This document shows, one piece after another, positions 1-9,505 of a DNA stretch of 64,000 nt; positions within the stretch are counted from its first letter, which is position 1; each line of letters opens with the position of its first letter. The position numbers and the translations under genes were made by a program. Location of the stretch: the NCBI RefSeq assembly GCF_000282355.1, contig NZ_AKJL01000272.1:79193-143192 (forward strand). Reading direction: 5' to 3'. Source of the DNA: Pseudomonas sp. GM49 (GTDB taxonomy: Bacteria > Pseudomonadota > Gammaproteobacteria > Pseudomonadales > Pseudomonadaceae). The notes beneath the pieces were generated by a model that ran no database searches, had not been told where the DNA came from, and saw nothing but the letters and a program-made list of their open reading frames with translations.

Positions 1-280
1 GTTGCTGTGCGCTGATTGCGCTCAATCCTGCGTCGATATTCTGCAATCCGAGCTGAACCTGCTCGAAAAGAATCTGCCCGGCCTCGGTCAGTCCGATTCC
101 ACGATAAATGCGGTCGAACAGGCGGGTCGCCAATTGTTCTTCCAGGCGCTTGATCTGCTGGCTGATGGCCGGTTGCGTCGTACCCAGTTCAACCGCCGCA
201 GCGGTGAAGCTGCGCTGACGGGCCGCCGCTTCGAAGGCACGAAGCAAATCCAGTGACAGGTCACCAAGGGCGTCATACAT
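1..280 (-). CDS. LysR-family transcriptional regulator, partial (N-terminus only)
   Basis: The 93 visible residues start at the ATG whose complement is at 278-280 and read as a typical LysR DNA-binding domain. The helix-turn-helix core is RSFTAAAVELGTTQPAISQQ, followed by IKRLEEQLATRLFDR and the usual wing (IGLTEAGQILFEQ). The gene runs off the left edge, so the effector domain is not seen. It is divergent from the choline-sulfatase gene, and LysR regulators commonly control the neighbouring divergent gene, so a choline-sulfate regulator is the natural inference. The start at 280 was chosen because it gives MYDALGDLSLDLLRAFEAAA; an ATG at 276 is in the wrong frame. Confidence 0.9.
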   Translation of the reverse strand, partial: MYDALGDLSLDLLRAFEAAARQRSFTAAAVELGTTQPAISQQIKRLEEQLATRLFDRIYRGIGLTEAGQILFEQVQLGLQNIDAGLSAISAQQ

Positions 281-394
281 AAGCTGTGCTTATCCTAGTC
301 ATTGCCGTGTATGGGCTTTACCGCAAAGCGTGAGGGTTTCATTCTCGAAGCCAGCACTCTCGCATAAACATCCACTATGGAATGCCGCGATCAC

Positions 395-1906
395 ATGAAG
401 CGCAAGAACATTCTTTTCATCATGGCCGATCAAATGGCCGCGCCAATGTTGCCGTTCTACGGCCCGTCGCCCATCAAGCTGCCCCATCTCAGCCGCCTCG
501 CCGCACAAGGCGTGGTGTTCGATTCTGCTTATTGCAACAGCCCCCTGTGCGCGCCGTCGCGATTTACCCTGGTCAGCGGCCAGTTGCCGAGCAAGATCGG
601 CGCCTACGACAACGCCGCCGATTTCCCCGCCGAGGTACCGACTTATGCCCATTACTTGCGCCGCCTCGGCTACCGCACCGCCCTGTCGGGCAAGATGCAT
701 TTCTGTGGACCAGACCAGCTGCATGGCTACGAAGAACGCCTGACCAGTGACATTTACCCGGCCGACTACGGCTGGGCAGTGAACTGGGATGAACCGGACG
801 TGCGCCCGACCTGGTATCACAACATGTCGTCGGTGCTGCAAGCCGGCCCGTGTGTGCGCACCAATCAGCTGGATTTCGACGAAGAGGTGGTGTTCAAGGC
901 CCAGCAATACCTGTTCGATCATATCCGCGAAGATGGAGACCAGCCGTTCTGCCTGACCGTTTCGATGACTCACCCACACGACCCGTACACCATTCCCAAA
1001 GCCTTCTGGGATTTGTACGACGATGCCGACATCCCGCTGCCTACAGCCCCGGATCAGCATTCACTCGATCCACACTCCCAGCGTTTGCTCAAGGTTTACG
1101 ACCTGTGGGACAAGCCATTGCCTGTGGATAAGATCCGCGATGCCCGCCGCGCCTATTTCGGAGCGTGCAGCTATATCGACAGTAACGTCGGCAAACTCCT
1201 GCAAACCCTCGAAGATACTGGGTTGATCGACGACACCATCATCGTCTTCTCCGGCGACCACGGCGACATGCTCGGCGAACGTGGCCTCTGGTACAAAATG
1301 CACTGGTATGAAATGGCCGCACGGGTGCCGCTGCTGATCAGCGCACCGGGGCAATTCGGTGCCGGCCGAGTCAGCGCCAGCGTTTCGACCGCCGACCTGT
1401 TGCCGACCTTCGTTGAACTGGCCGGAGGCACTCTGGAACCTGGCTTGCCGCTGGATGGCCGTTCGCTGGTGCCGCACCTGCAAGGGCAGGGCGGTCACGA
1501 CGAAGTGTTCGGCGAATACATGGCCGAAGGCACCATCAGCCCGTTGATGATGATCCGCCGCGGTGCCTACAAATTCATCTACAGCGAAGACGACCCTTGC
1601 CTACTCTTCGACGTACACAACGACCCTCGCGAACTGGAGGAACTCAGCCATTCGCCGCAACATCGCCAGCTATTCGACGATTTTCTTGCCGAAGCGCGGA
1701 CCAAATGGAACATCCCGGCGATTCACCAGCAGGTGCTCGCCAGCCAGCGGCGTCGACGTTTCGTGGCCGAGGCGCTGACCCTCGGCAAGCTGAAGAGCTG
1801 GGATCATCAGCCGCTGGTGGACGCCAGTCAGCAATACATGCGTAACCACATCGACCTCGACGATCTGGAGCGTAAAGCACGTTATCCACAACCCTGCCAA
1901 AACTAA
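395..1906 (+). CDS. betC: Choline-sulfatase
   Basis: This enzyme hydrolyses choline-O-sulfate to choline and sulfate, feeding the osmoprotectant glycine betaine and sulfur supply. The 503-residue protein has the type I sulfatase signature CAPSR with the Cys that becomes formylglycine at residue 52, an N-terminal metal-binding stretch (IMADQMAAPM) and a later metal/substrate motif (SGDHGDMLGERGLWYKMHW). Its length matches the choline-sulfatase family, which carries an extra C-terminal tail important for oligomerisation. I chose ATG 395 (MKRKNILF) because family members begin this way; an in-frame ATG at 377 would add six unconserved residues, and neither has a strong ribosome site. A divergent LysR gene lies upstream and the choline-binding protein follows 19 bases later. 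Confidence 0.95.
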   Translation: MKRKNILFIMADQMAAPMLPFYGPSPIKLPHLSRLAAQGVVFDSAYCNSPLCAPSRFTLVSGQLPSKIGAYDNAADFPAEVPTYAHYLRRLGYRTALSGKMHFCGPDQLHGYEERLTSDIYPADYGWAVNWDEPDVRPTWYHNMSSVLQAGPCVRTNQLDFDEEVVFKAQQYLFDHIREDGDQPFCLTVSMTHPHDPYTIPKAFWDLYDDADIPLPTAPDQHSLDPHSQRLLKVYDLWDKPLPVDKIRDARRAYFGACSYIDSNVGKLLQTLEDTGLIDDTIIVFSGDHGDMLGERGLWYKMHWYEMAARVPLLISAPGQFGAGRVSASVSTADLLPTFVELAGGTLEPGLPLDGRSLVPHLQGQGGHDEVFGEYMAEGTISPLMMIRRGAYKFIYSEDDPCLLFDVHNDPRELEELSHSPQHRQLFDDFLAEARTKWNIPAIHQQVLASQRRRRFVAEALTLGKLKSWDHQPLVDASQQYMRNHIDLDDLERKARYPQPCQN

Positions 1907-1925
1907 TAATGTTAAGGGGAAGTCC

Positions 1926-2846
1926 ATGCAAAGGTTATCCACAGTACTGACGATCGGGCTCCTGGCTCTAGGCAGTGCATCGGCGTTTGCCGATCAGAGT
2001 TGCGAGACGGTGAAGATGGCCGACCCGGGCTGGAGCGACATTGCCGCGACCAATGCCATCACCGGGTTTCTGCTGGACGGCATGGGCTACAAGGCCAAGG
2101 TTGATACCCTCGCGGTGCCGATCACCTTTGGCGGGCTCAAGGATGGCCAGGTCGATGTGTTCCTGGGTAACTGGATGCCGGCGCAGCAGGGCTTCTACGA
2201 CAAATTCGTCGCCAGCGGCGATGTCACGCAACTGGCGAAGAACCTCGACGGCACCGAATTCACCCTCGCCGTCCCGGACTACGTGTGGGACGCGGGTGTG
2301 CATGACTTTGCCGACCTGAACAAATACGCCGACAAGTTCGACCGCAAGATCTACGGCATCGGTTCCGGCGCACCGGCGAACATCTCACTGCAAGAGATCA
2401 TCAAGAAAAACGATTTCGACATGGGCCAGTGGAAACTGGTCGAGTCCAGCGAGCAGGCAATGCTGGCAGAAGTGTCCCGCGCGGTGAAAAAACAGAAATT
2501 CGTAACCTTCCTCGGCTGGACCCCACACCCGATGAACGTGCAGCTGAAAATGCATTACCTCAAGGGCGGCGAGAAATACTTCGGCGACACCGGCAGCGTT
2601 CATACCCTGACCCGCAAAGGTTATGCACAGGCCTGTCCGAACGTTGGCAAGCTGCTGACCAACCTGAGTTTCACCCAGGACATGGAGAACAGCATCATGG
2701 CCGAGGTGGTGAACAAGAAAGTCAGCAATACCGACGCAGCCAAGGCATGGATCAAGGCCAACCCCGCGGTACTGGACAAGTGGCTCGATGGGGTGAAGAC
2801 CGTAGATGGGCAGGATGCGTTGCCGGCGGTGAAAGCCAAGTTGTAA
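1926..2846 (+). CDS. choX: Choline/betaine ABC transporter substrate-binding protein
   Basis: This is a periplasmic binding protein of the OpuAC/ChoX family, 306 residues. A signal peptide (hydrophobic core TVLTIGLLALGSASA) is probably cut after AFA at residue 22. The mature part has the quaternary-amine pattern (MADPGWSDIAATNAITGFLL; VDVFLGNWMPAQ; FLGWTPHPMN), with Trp residues suited to a cation-pi cage for choline. It is close behind betC with a good ribosome site (AAGGGGAAG), so the two are probably co-transcribed. No permease or ATPase gene is adjacent. In pseudomonads such orphan binding proteins are known to share a CbcWV-type core transporter, so that is the likely arrangement here (inference). 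Confidence 0.9.
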   Translation: MQRLSTVLTIGLLALGSASAFADQSCETVKMADPGWSDIAATNAITGFLLDGMGYKAKVDTLAVPITFGGLKDGQVDVFLGNWMPAQQGFYDKFVASGDVTQLAKNLDGTEFTLAVPDYVWDAGVHDFADLNKYADKFDRKIYGIGSGAPANISLQEIIKKNDFDMGQWKLVESSEQAMLAEVSRAVKKQKFVTFLGWTPHPMNVQLKMHYLKGGEKYFGDTGSVHTLTRKGYAQACPNVGKLLTNLSFTQDMENSIMAEVVNKKVSNTDAAKAWIKANPAVLDKWLDGVKTVDGQDALPAVKAKL

Positions 2847-2860
2847 CGTTCAAGGACGCC

Positions 2861-2925
2861 ATCGCGGGAAAGCCCGCTCCCACAGGTTTTCGGAGATCCT
2901 TGTGAGAGCGGGCTTGCCCGCGATT
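2861..2925. repeat. REP element pair (inverted)
   Basis: Two facing REP units, cgcgggaaagcccgctcccaca and tgagagcgggcttgcccgcg, lie between choX and the SulP gene. They can fold into a long hairpin and probably end or protect the choX transcript. An upstream in-frame start of the SulP ORF (2928) abuts this repeat, which argues against that start. Confidence 0.85.
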
Positions 2926-2999
2926 CGATGGTCGCCCTTGCACAACTGGTTCTGACCCACCACCCTGACATTTTCGCCGTTTATTCACCGAGAGGCCCC

Positions 3000-4568
3000 A
3001 TGGCCCTGCCAAGCCGCCATTCACTCTTTCCATTCCTCAGTTGGCTGCCCAAGCAAACCCGCGCCAGCGTCGGTCGTGACCTGATCGTCGGCCTCAGCGG
3101 CGCGATTCTGGCGTTGCCGCAATCCATTGCCTACGCGCTGATTGCCGGCCTGCCACCGGAATACGGCCTCTATGCCGCAATCATCCCCGTGCTGATCGCC
3201 TGCCTCTGGGGCTCGTCGTGGCATTTGATCTGCGGTCCTACGGCGGCCATCTCGATTGTCCTGTATGCCAGCGTCAGTCCTCTGGCCGTTCCGGCCACGC
3301 AGGACTACGTCATGTTGATCCTGTTGCTGACGTTTCTTGCCGGCATCTTTCAGTGGCTGCTGGGTTTGCTGCGGTTTGGCGCGCTGGTGAATTTCGTCTC
3401 GCACTCGGTGGTACTCGGCTTCACCCTGGGTGCTGCCGTGGTGATTGCCATCGGTCAATTGCCTAACCTGCTGGGGCTGGACTTGCCCAGCCAAGCCACC
3501 GCGCTGGATAGCTTCATCACGTTGTTGCTCCATCTCGGCGAAATGGACAGACCTTCGCTGGCGCTGGGGCTGGCGACGGTGGTGGTGGGCGTGACCCTCA
3601 AACTGCTGCTGCCACGCTGGCCGACGCTCCTGATCACTCTGGTTCTCGGCGGATTGCTGGTCTGGCTCTGGCCATCGATGTTCGGGCACGTGCAACTGGT
3701 CAACGCATTCATCGGCCAATTGCCGCCCTTCAGTCCGTTGCCGCTGGACCTCGACCTGATCCTGCGCCTGCTGCCCAGCGCGGTGGCGGTCGGAATGCTC
3801 GGGCTGGTCACCAGCCTGTCGATTGCCCGCTCGATTTCTGCACGTTCGCAGCAATTACTCGACGCGAATCAGGAAGTTCGTGCCCAGGGCTTGTCGAATA
3901 TCGTCGGGGCGTTTTTTTCCGGATCGCTGTCGGCCGGCTCCTTCACTCGCTCAGGCCTGAGCTATGAAGCGGGGGCCTGTTCGCCACTGGCCGGGATCTT
4001 TTCGGCATTGTGGGTGGCGCTGTTTGCGATCTTCGGTGCGAGCCTGATCGCGCACATCCCGATTCCGGCCATGGCCGGCAGCATTCTGTTGATCGCCTGG
4101 GGACTGGTGGACCATCGCGGCATTCGCGCGTTGTTGCGGGTCAGCCGTGCTGAATTCGCGGTCATGGCACTGACCTGCGTCGCCACGCTGCTGCTGGAGT
4201 TGCAAACGGCGATCTACGCCGGCGTATTGGCCTCGCTTTTTTTCTACCTCAAACGCACATCGCAACCCCGGGTGCAGCATGTACGAGATGGCGAGGAGGA
4301 TATTCTGCGGGTGGGCGGTTCGATCTTTTTCGGTGCCAGCCACTACCTGCAAGTGCGTCTGCAACGGATGCATGGCGTGCGGGTGGTGATCGAGGCGCAG
4401 CAGATCAACTTCATCGATTATTCAGGGGTGGAAATGCTGCATCAGGAGGCGCGGCGCCTGTTGCGTCAAGATCGCAGCCTGACCTTGCGCCGGGCACGGC
4501 CGCAGGTGGTGGAAGAGTTGAGGAAGCTCGAAGGGGCGGAGAAATGCCCGATCCGGTTTGAGGATTGA
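3000..4568 (+). CDS. SulP-family anion (sulfate) transporter with STAS domain
   Basis: An inner-membrane transporter of 522 residues. The N-terminal half has the SulP signature region (LPQSIAYALIAGLPPEYGLYA, then CGPTAAIS) and about ten or more hydrophobic segments follow. The last ~100 residues (from about VQHVRDGEEDILRVGGSIFF) form a STAS domain with the IDYSGVEMLHQEARRL pattern. The likely cargo is sulfate or a related anion, although SulP members also carry bicarbonate, molybdate or dicarboxylates. Its place after betC/choX would suit handling of sulfate released from choline sulfate, but that link is only inferred. ATG 3000 is preferred over an ATG at 2928, which would lie next to the REP pair. 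Confidence 0.9.
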   Translation: MALPSRHSLFPFLSWLPKQTRASVGRDLIVGLSGAILALPQSIAYALIAGLPPEYGLYAAIIPVLIACLWGSSWHLICGPTAAISIVLYASVSPLAVPATQDYVMLILLLTFLAGIFQWLLGLLRFGALVNFVSHSVVLGFTLGAAVVIAIGQLPNLLGLDLPSQATALDSFITLLLHLGEMDRPSLALGLATVVVGVTLKLLLPRWPTLLITLVLGGLLVWLWPSMFGHVQLVNAFIGQLPPFSPLPLDLDLILRLLPSAVAVGMLGLVTSLSIARSISARSQQLLDANQEVRAQGLSNIVGAFFSGSLSAGSFTRSGLSYEAGACSPLAGIFSALWVALFAIFGASLIAHIPIPAMAGSILLIAWGLVDHRGIRALLRVSRAEFAVMALTCVATLLLELQTAIYAGVLASLFFYLKRTSQPRVQHVRDGEEDILRVGGSIFFGASHYLQVRLQRMHGVRVVIEAQQINFIDYSGVEMLHQEARRLLRQDRSLTLRRARPQVVEELRKLEGAEKCPIRFED

Positions 4569-4579
4569 AACACCGCCCC

Positions 4580-4694
4580 CTGTAGGAGCGAGCTTGCTCC
4601 GGGCGGCGCTCCGACGAAGGTCGTGAACGAAAACGCGCAAAACCAGATGCCTAAGGTGCCCTCGGGTTTTTCGCGAGCAAGCTCGCTCCTACAG
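4580..4694. repeat. REP element pair (inverted)
   Basis: Units ctgtaggagcgagcttgctc and gcgagcaagctcgctcctac face each other about 70 bases apart between the convergent SulP and aroE genes. They probably serve as a two-way transcript end. They belong to the GTAGGAGCGAGCTTGCTC family. Confidence 0.85.
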
Positions 4695-4698
4695 TAGG

Positions 4699-5520
4699 TT
4701 ATAGGGCCAGCTGCCGACGCAACTCCGCCAGCACCGGCGCCGTATCCGGTCGCACGCCACGCCACAGGAAGAACGCTTCCGCCGCTTGTTCGGCAAGCAT
4801 TCCCAAACCATCCATCGCCACCGCCGCGCCGTGTTCGCTGGCCCAGCGGCAAAACGAGGTCGGTTCCTTGCCGTACATCATGTCGTAGCACACCGTTTTG
4901 CCCGGTTCGATCAGGCTGGGTGCAATCGGCGGCACATCGCCGGTCAGGCTCGCCGACGTCGCGTTGATGATCAGGTCCACCGACTCCTGCAACCAGTCGT
5001 AACCGCTGGCCGATACCGGCCCCAGATCGCCGAACAATTCCGCCAGCAGCTCGGCCTTGTCCACCGTGCGGTTGGCGATGATCACCGACGCAGGTTGCTC
5101 GGCCAGCAACGGCTCCAAAGCACCGCGCACCGCACCGCCGGCACCGAGCAGCAGGATGCGTTTGCCCTTGAGGCTGAATCCGGCGTTGACCGTCAGGTCG
5201 CGCACCAGCCCGGCACCATCGGTGTTGTCGCCCAGCAGACTGCCATCGGCCAACTTGCTCAGGGTATTGACCGCACCCGCCCGCTGCGCCCGCGGGGTCA
5301 GGTTGTTCGCCAGTCGATAGGCCTCTTCCTTGAACGGTACCGTCACATTGGCGCCGCGTCCTTCGAGGAAAAACGTCCGGGCACAGGTGGAAAAGTCGTC
5401 GAGTGGCGCCAGTAACGTGTTGTAGTCCAGCTTCTGCGCGGTCTGCTCAGCAAACAGGCGATGGATCAGCGGCGACTTGCTGTGGCCAATCGGGTTACCG
5501 AATACGACATAACGGTCCAT
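4699..5520 (-). CDS. aroE: Shikimate dehydrogenase (NADP+)
   Basis: Reduces 3-dehydroshikimate to shikimate in aromatic amino-acid synthesis; cytosolic, 273 residues, the normal family length. Visible motifs: substrate site [13 protein letters not shown] near the N-terminus, catalytic Lys in [13 protein letters not shown], Asp in [11 protein letters not shown], the NADP loop [10 protein letters not shown], and the adenosine-phosphate binding [12 protein letters not shown]. It lies 13 bases downstream of hemF on the same strand, so the two are probably one transcript, an order also known in P. aeruginosa (established knowledge). Confidence 0.98.
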   Translation of the reverse strand: MDRYVVFGNPIGHSKSPLIHRLFAEQTAQKLDYNTLLAPLDDFSTCARTFFLEGRGANVTVPFKEEAYRLANNLTPRAQRAGAVNTLSKLADGSLLGDNTDGAGLVRDLTVNAGFSLKGKRILLLGAGGAVRGALEPLLAEQPASVIIANRTVDKAELLAELFGDLGPVSASGYDWLQESVDLIINATSASLTGDVPPIAPSLIEPGKTVCYDMMYGKEPTSFCRWASEHGAAVAMDGLGMLAEQAAEAFFLWRGVRPDTAPVLAELRRQLAL

Positions 5521-5533
5521 CAGGATTCCTCGT

Positions 5534-6472
<939 letters not shown>

Positions 6473-6611
6473 CTACGCGGTGCTCCCTTGGAGCTCAGCC
6501 TGCGCAAATGGGCCCGTAGCATACCATCGCAAGTCGACCCGTCGCAGTTGACGAAGATCAAGCTTAGGAGTCCGATAGGGAGCTTGGTAAAACGACCTAT
6601 GGAGAGTTCAG

Positions 6612-7589
6612 ATGGCAAAGCGTATCCAGTTCCGCGCCCATGGCGGCCCCGAAGTGCTCGAATATGTGGACTACCAGCCCGCCGCGCCAGGTCCGAAGGA
6701 AGTGCGCGTGACCAACAAGGCGATCGGTCTGAACTTCATCGACACCTATTACCGCAGCGGTCTGTATCCGCCGCCGTCCCTGCCATCGGGTGTCGGCTCC
6801 GAAGGCGCGGGCGTGGTCGAAGCGGTGGGCAGCGACGTGACCCGCTTCAAGGTCGGCGATCGCGTGGCCTATGGCAGCGGCCCATTGGGCGCCTACAGTG
6901 ATGTTCACGTCTTGCCCGAGGCCAATCTGGTGAAACTGCCAGACGCTATCAGTTTCGAACAGGCCGCCGGCGTGATGCTCAAGGGCCTGACTGTGCAGTA
7001 CCTGCTGCGTCAGACTTATGAACTCAAGGGTGGCGAAACCATCCTGTTCCATGCCGCGGCCGGTGGGGTCGGTTCCCTGGCCTGCCAATGGGCCCGGGCC
7101 TTGGGCGTGAAGCTGATCGGTACGGTCAGCTCGGCAGAGAAAGCCGCACTGGCCAAGGCCAACGGTGCCTGGGCGACCATCGACTACAGCTATGAAAACG
7201 TCGCACAACGCGTGCTGGAATTGACCGACGGCAAAAAAGTCCCGGTGGTGTACGACGGCGTCGGCAAGGACACCTGGCTGACTTCACTCGACTGCGCCGC
7301 GCCGCGGGGGCTGGTGGTGAGCTTCGGCAATGCGTCCGGCGCAGTGGACGGCGTGAACCTGGGGATTCTCGCGGGCAAGGGTTCGCTGTACGTGACCCGG
7401 CCAACCCTGGGCACTTATGCGAACAACGCCGAGAACCTGCAACGCATGGCCGACGAACTGTTCGAGATGATCATCAGCGGCAAGCTGACGGTGGACATCA
7501 GCCAGCGTTATCCGCTGGCTGACGCGGCGAAAGCGCAGACCGAGTTGTCGGCGCGGCGTACGACGGGTTCGGTTGTTCTGTTGCCCTGA
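6612..7589 (+). CDS. qor: NADPH:quinone oxidoreductase (zeta-crystallin type)
   Basis: A medium-chain dehydrogenase/reductase without zinc-binding cysteines, 325 residues. It reduces quinones with NADPH in the cytosol. The opening MAKRIQFRAHGGPEVLEYV, the GVGSEGAGVVEAVG block, and the cofactor loop HAAAGGVGSLACQWAR (AxxGGxG) are typical of Qor. GAGAGTTC 8-10 bases ahead of the ATG serves as ribosome site. It is divergent from hemF, as in other pseudomonads. Confidence 0.95.
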   Translation: MAKRIQFRAHGGPEVLEYVDYQPAAPGPKEVRVTNKAIGLNFIDTYYRSGLYPPPSLPSGVGSEGAGVVEAVGSDVTRFKVGDRVAYGSGPLGAYSDVHVLPEANLVKLPDAISFEQAAGVMLKGLTVQYLLRQTYELKGGETILFHAAAGGVGSLACQWARALGVKLIGTVSSAEKAALAKANGAWATIDYSYENVAQRVLELTDGKKVPVVYDGVGKDTWLTSLDCAAPRGLVVSFGNASGAVDGVNLGILAGKGSLYVTRPTLGTYANNAENLQRMADELFEMIISGKLTVDISQRYPLADAAKAQTELSARRTTGSVVLLP

Positions 7590-7615
7590 ATGGGTAGTTG
7601 ACTGGTAGGGCCCCT

Positions 7616-7690
7616 TCGCGAGCAAGCCCGCTCCCACACTGGATTTGTGAACGACACAGATCCAGTGTGGGAGCGGGCTTGCTCGCGAAT
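7616..7690. repeat. REP pair forming a perfect 30-bp inverted repeat
   Basis: Arms 7616-7645 and 7661-7690 are perfect reverse complements over 30 bases, including sequence outside the REP core (cactggat / atccagtg), with a 15-base loop. It sits between the convergent qor and tsaC genes and would form an exceptionally stable hairpin in both transcripts, so a bidirectional terminator or RNA stabiliser role is likely. Confidence 0.9.
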
Positions 7691-7705
7691 GAGGTCAACC
7701 CGGCC

Positions 7706-8263
7706 TCAATCCGGGCGCACAACCTTGCCGGTCGCCAGATCGCGAATCACGCTCGGGTTCTTGCGCCCGCCCAGATTGCCACCCAGCACCAGATCCACCT
7801 GGCCACGGAAATACTGCTCGACGCGAATCCGCGTACGCGCCGCCGGACGTCCCTGCGGGTTGGCCGACGTCGACACCAGCGGCCCGACCAGCGCGCACAA
7901 GTCCCGCACCAGAGGGTGATCGCTGACCCGCAGCGCCACGGTTTCATGCACGCCGGTAATCCACTGCGGCAGCAGGTTCTGGTGCGGCACCAGCCAGGTG
8001 TTCGGCCCCGGCCAGGTACTGGCCATGCGGTCCATCCACAACTCGGGGAAGTCTTCGAAGAGGAAATCGAACTGACGGATATTGTCGGCGACCAGAATCA
8101 GCCCCTTATCCACGGACCGGCCCTTGATCAGCAGCAGACGCTCTACCGCTTCCTCGTCCCACGGGTCGCAACCCAGGCCCCAGACTGCTTCGGTTGGGTA
8201 GGCAATCACCGCCCCGGCGCGAATTGCTTGCGCGGCTTGTTGCACACGCCAACTGTTGACCAT
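7706..8263 (-). CDS. tsaC: Threonylcarbamoyl-AMP synthase
   Basis: A YrdC/Sua5-type enzyme of 185 residues that makes threonylcarbamoyl-AMP from Thr, bicarbonate and ATP for the t6A37 modification of ANN-reading tRNAs. It has the family features: [29 protein letters not shown] with the KxR/SxxK nucleotide-binding pattern, and [12 protein letters not shown] near the C-terminus. ATG 8263 (MVNSWRVQQ) is preferred over the in-frame GTG at 8272 because GGAG lies 8 bases before 8263. It follows dprA on the minus strand after about 50 bases. Confidence 0.96.
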   Translation of the reverse strand: MVNSWRVQQAAQAIRAGAVIAYPTEAVWGLGCDPWDEEAVERLLLIKGRSVDKGLILVADNIRQFDFLFEDFPELWMDRMASTWPGPNTWLVPHQNLLPQWITGVHETVALRVSDHPLVRDLCALVGPLVSTSANPQGRPAARTRIRVEQYFRGQVDLVLGGNLGGRKNPSVIRDLATGKVVRPD

Positions 8264-8317
8264 GAAAAACACTCCAGAATAAGGCTCTGCGCAGTTTACC
8301 GATCTTGTTTATAAAAC

Positions 8318-9424
8318 CTAGCTCACCCGTGCAAACCAGCGCCCGCTTTCGCAAACGGCGCGACCGTCCATTTCCAGTTCCGTCAACGCCGCCAGCACTT
8401 TCGGCAAGGCCCAGCCGCTTGCATCGGCCAGCGCTTCACTGGTGTGAGGCGCGGCATGCAGTAACTTCAACAGCGGGTGAGTCGTTGCAGGGGTGCAGGT
8501 TTGTGTGGATAACGACAGTCGTTGCCAGCCTCGCAAGGCTTCGAGGATGTGTTCGATGGTTTCCACCAGCACCGCACCGTCACGGATCAATTGATGGCAG
8601 CCGCGGGCGCCGGGATGATGGATCGACCCGGGCATCGCAAACACCTCGCGTCCCTGTTCCGCCGCCAGCCTCGCGGTGATCAGTGAACCGCTGGCGACAC
8701 TGGCTTCGACCACCAGCACCCCGAGCGACAAACCACTGATGATCCGGTTGCGCCGAGGGAAGTTGCTGGCGCTGGGGCCTGCATCCAGCGGAAACTCCGA
8801 AAGCACCGCACTGCCCGAAGCAATCATGGTGTCCGCCAGGCGTCTATTTCGCTGTGGATAAAACTTCTCAAGCCCCGTACCAAGCACACCGACCGTTTGC
8901 CCGCCGACATCGAGCGCGGCCTGGTGCGCGGCGGCATCAATGCCCAGGGCGAGGCCGCTGGTAATGACAAAACCGGCACCCGCCAGGCTGCGGGAAAACG
9001 CGGCAGCGGTGTCCATCCCTGGCCGGGACGCGCGACGGCTGCCGACCATCGCCAGCTGTGGTTTTTCCAGAATGTCCGGATCGCCAGCGACAAACAACAG
9101 CGGTGGTGCATCGCTGATTTGTGCCAGCAGTGCCGGGTAGTCCGGCTGGTCCCACATCAGTAAATGCTGACCCGGACGCTCCAGCCAGGCCATTGCATGG
9201 CTCGCGCCATCGCGAATATCAGCGCAACGGCGAGCCTGCGAACACGCCAGCGGCAGGCCCAGTGCACGCCAGGCACTGGCGGGCGCACTGAGAGCTTTGG
9301 ATGCCGAACCGAAGGCCTCGAGCAATTTCTTGAAACGCGCGGGACCGAGTTCCGGCAGTCGATGCAAACGCAAGCGGGCTTCCAGTTCCGCAGGGGAAAC
9401 CGGTGTAACGGCAGACAGCGACAT
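8318..9424 (-). CDS. dprA: DNA-processing protein DprA/Smf
   Basis: Binds incoming single-stranded DNA and loads RecA during natural transformation; widespread even in non-competent bacteria. 368 residues: an N-terminal helix-hairpin-like/SAM region (LPELGPARFKKLLEAFG), the central Rossmann domain (PQLAMVGSRRASRPG, ITSGLALGIDAAAHQAAL, GTGLEKFYPQRN, FPRRNRIISGLS, VEASVASGSLITA, REVFAMPGSIHHPGARGCHQLIRDGA) and a C-terminal winged-helix DML1-like region. Intact by length and motifs. It is upstream of tsaC and downstream of the TsaP-like gene, all on the minus strand. Confidence 0.96.
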   Translation of the reverse strand: MSLSAVTPVSPAELEARLRLHRLPELGPARFKKLLEAFGSASKALSAPASAWRALGLPLACSQARRCADIRDGASHAMAWLERPGQHLLMWDQPDYPALLAQISDAPPLLFVAGDPDILEKPQLAMVGSRRASRPGMDTAAAFSRSLAGAGFVITSGLALGIDAAAHQAALDVGGQTVGVLGTGLEKFYPQRNRRLADTMIASGSAVLSEFPLDAGPSASNFPRRNRIISGLSLGVLVVEASVASGSLITARLAAEQGREVFAMPGSIHHPGARGCHQLIRDGAVLVETIEHILEALRGWQRLSLSTQTCTPATTHPLLKLLHAAPHTSEALADASGWALPKVLAALTELEMDGRAVCESGRWFARVS

Positions 9425-9505
9425 GGATCATCCTTGATCGTTATGAGCACCCGTACAAACGGGAATAAGCTGTGGATAACTCTGTTGGTAACTTGTGAAG
9501 CACAC

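Noticed and set aside
2928..2999. Earlier start for the SulP transporter
   Set aside because: It would begin right at the REP repeat and adds unconserved residues; the ATG at 3000 fits the family.
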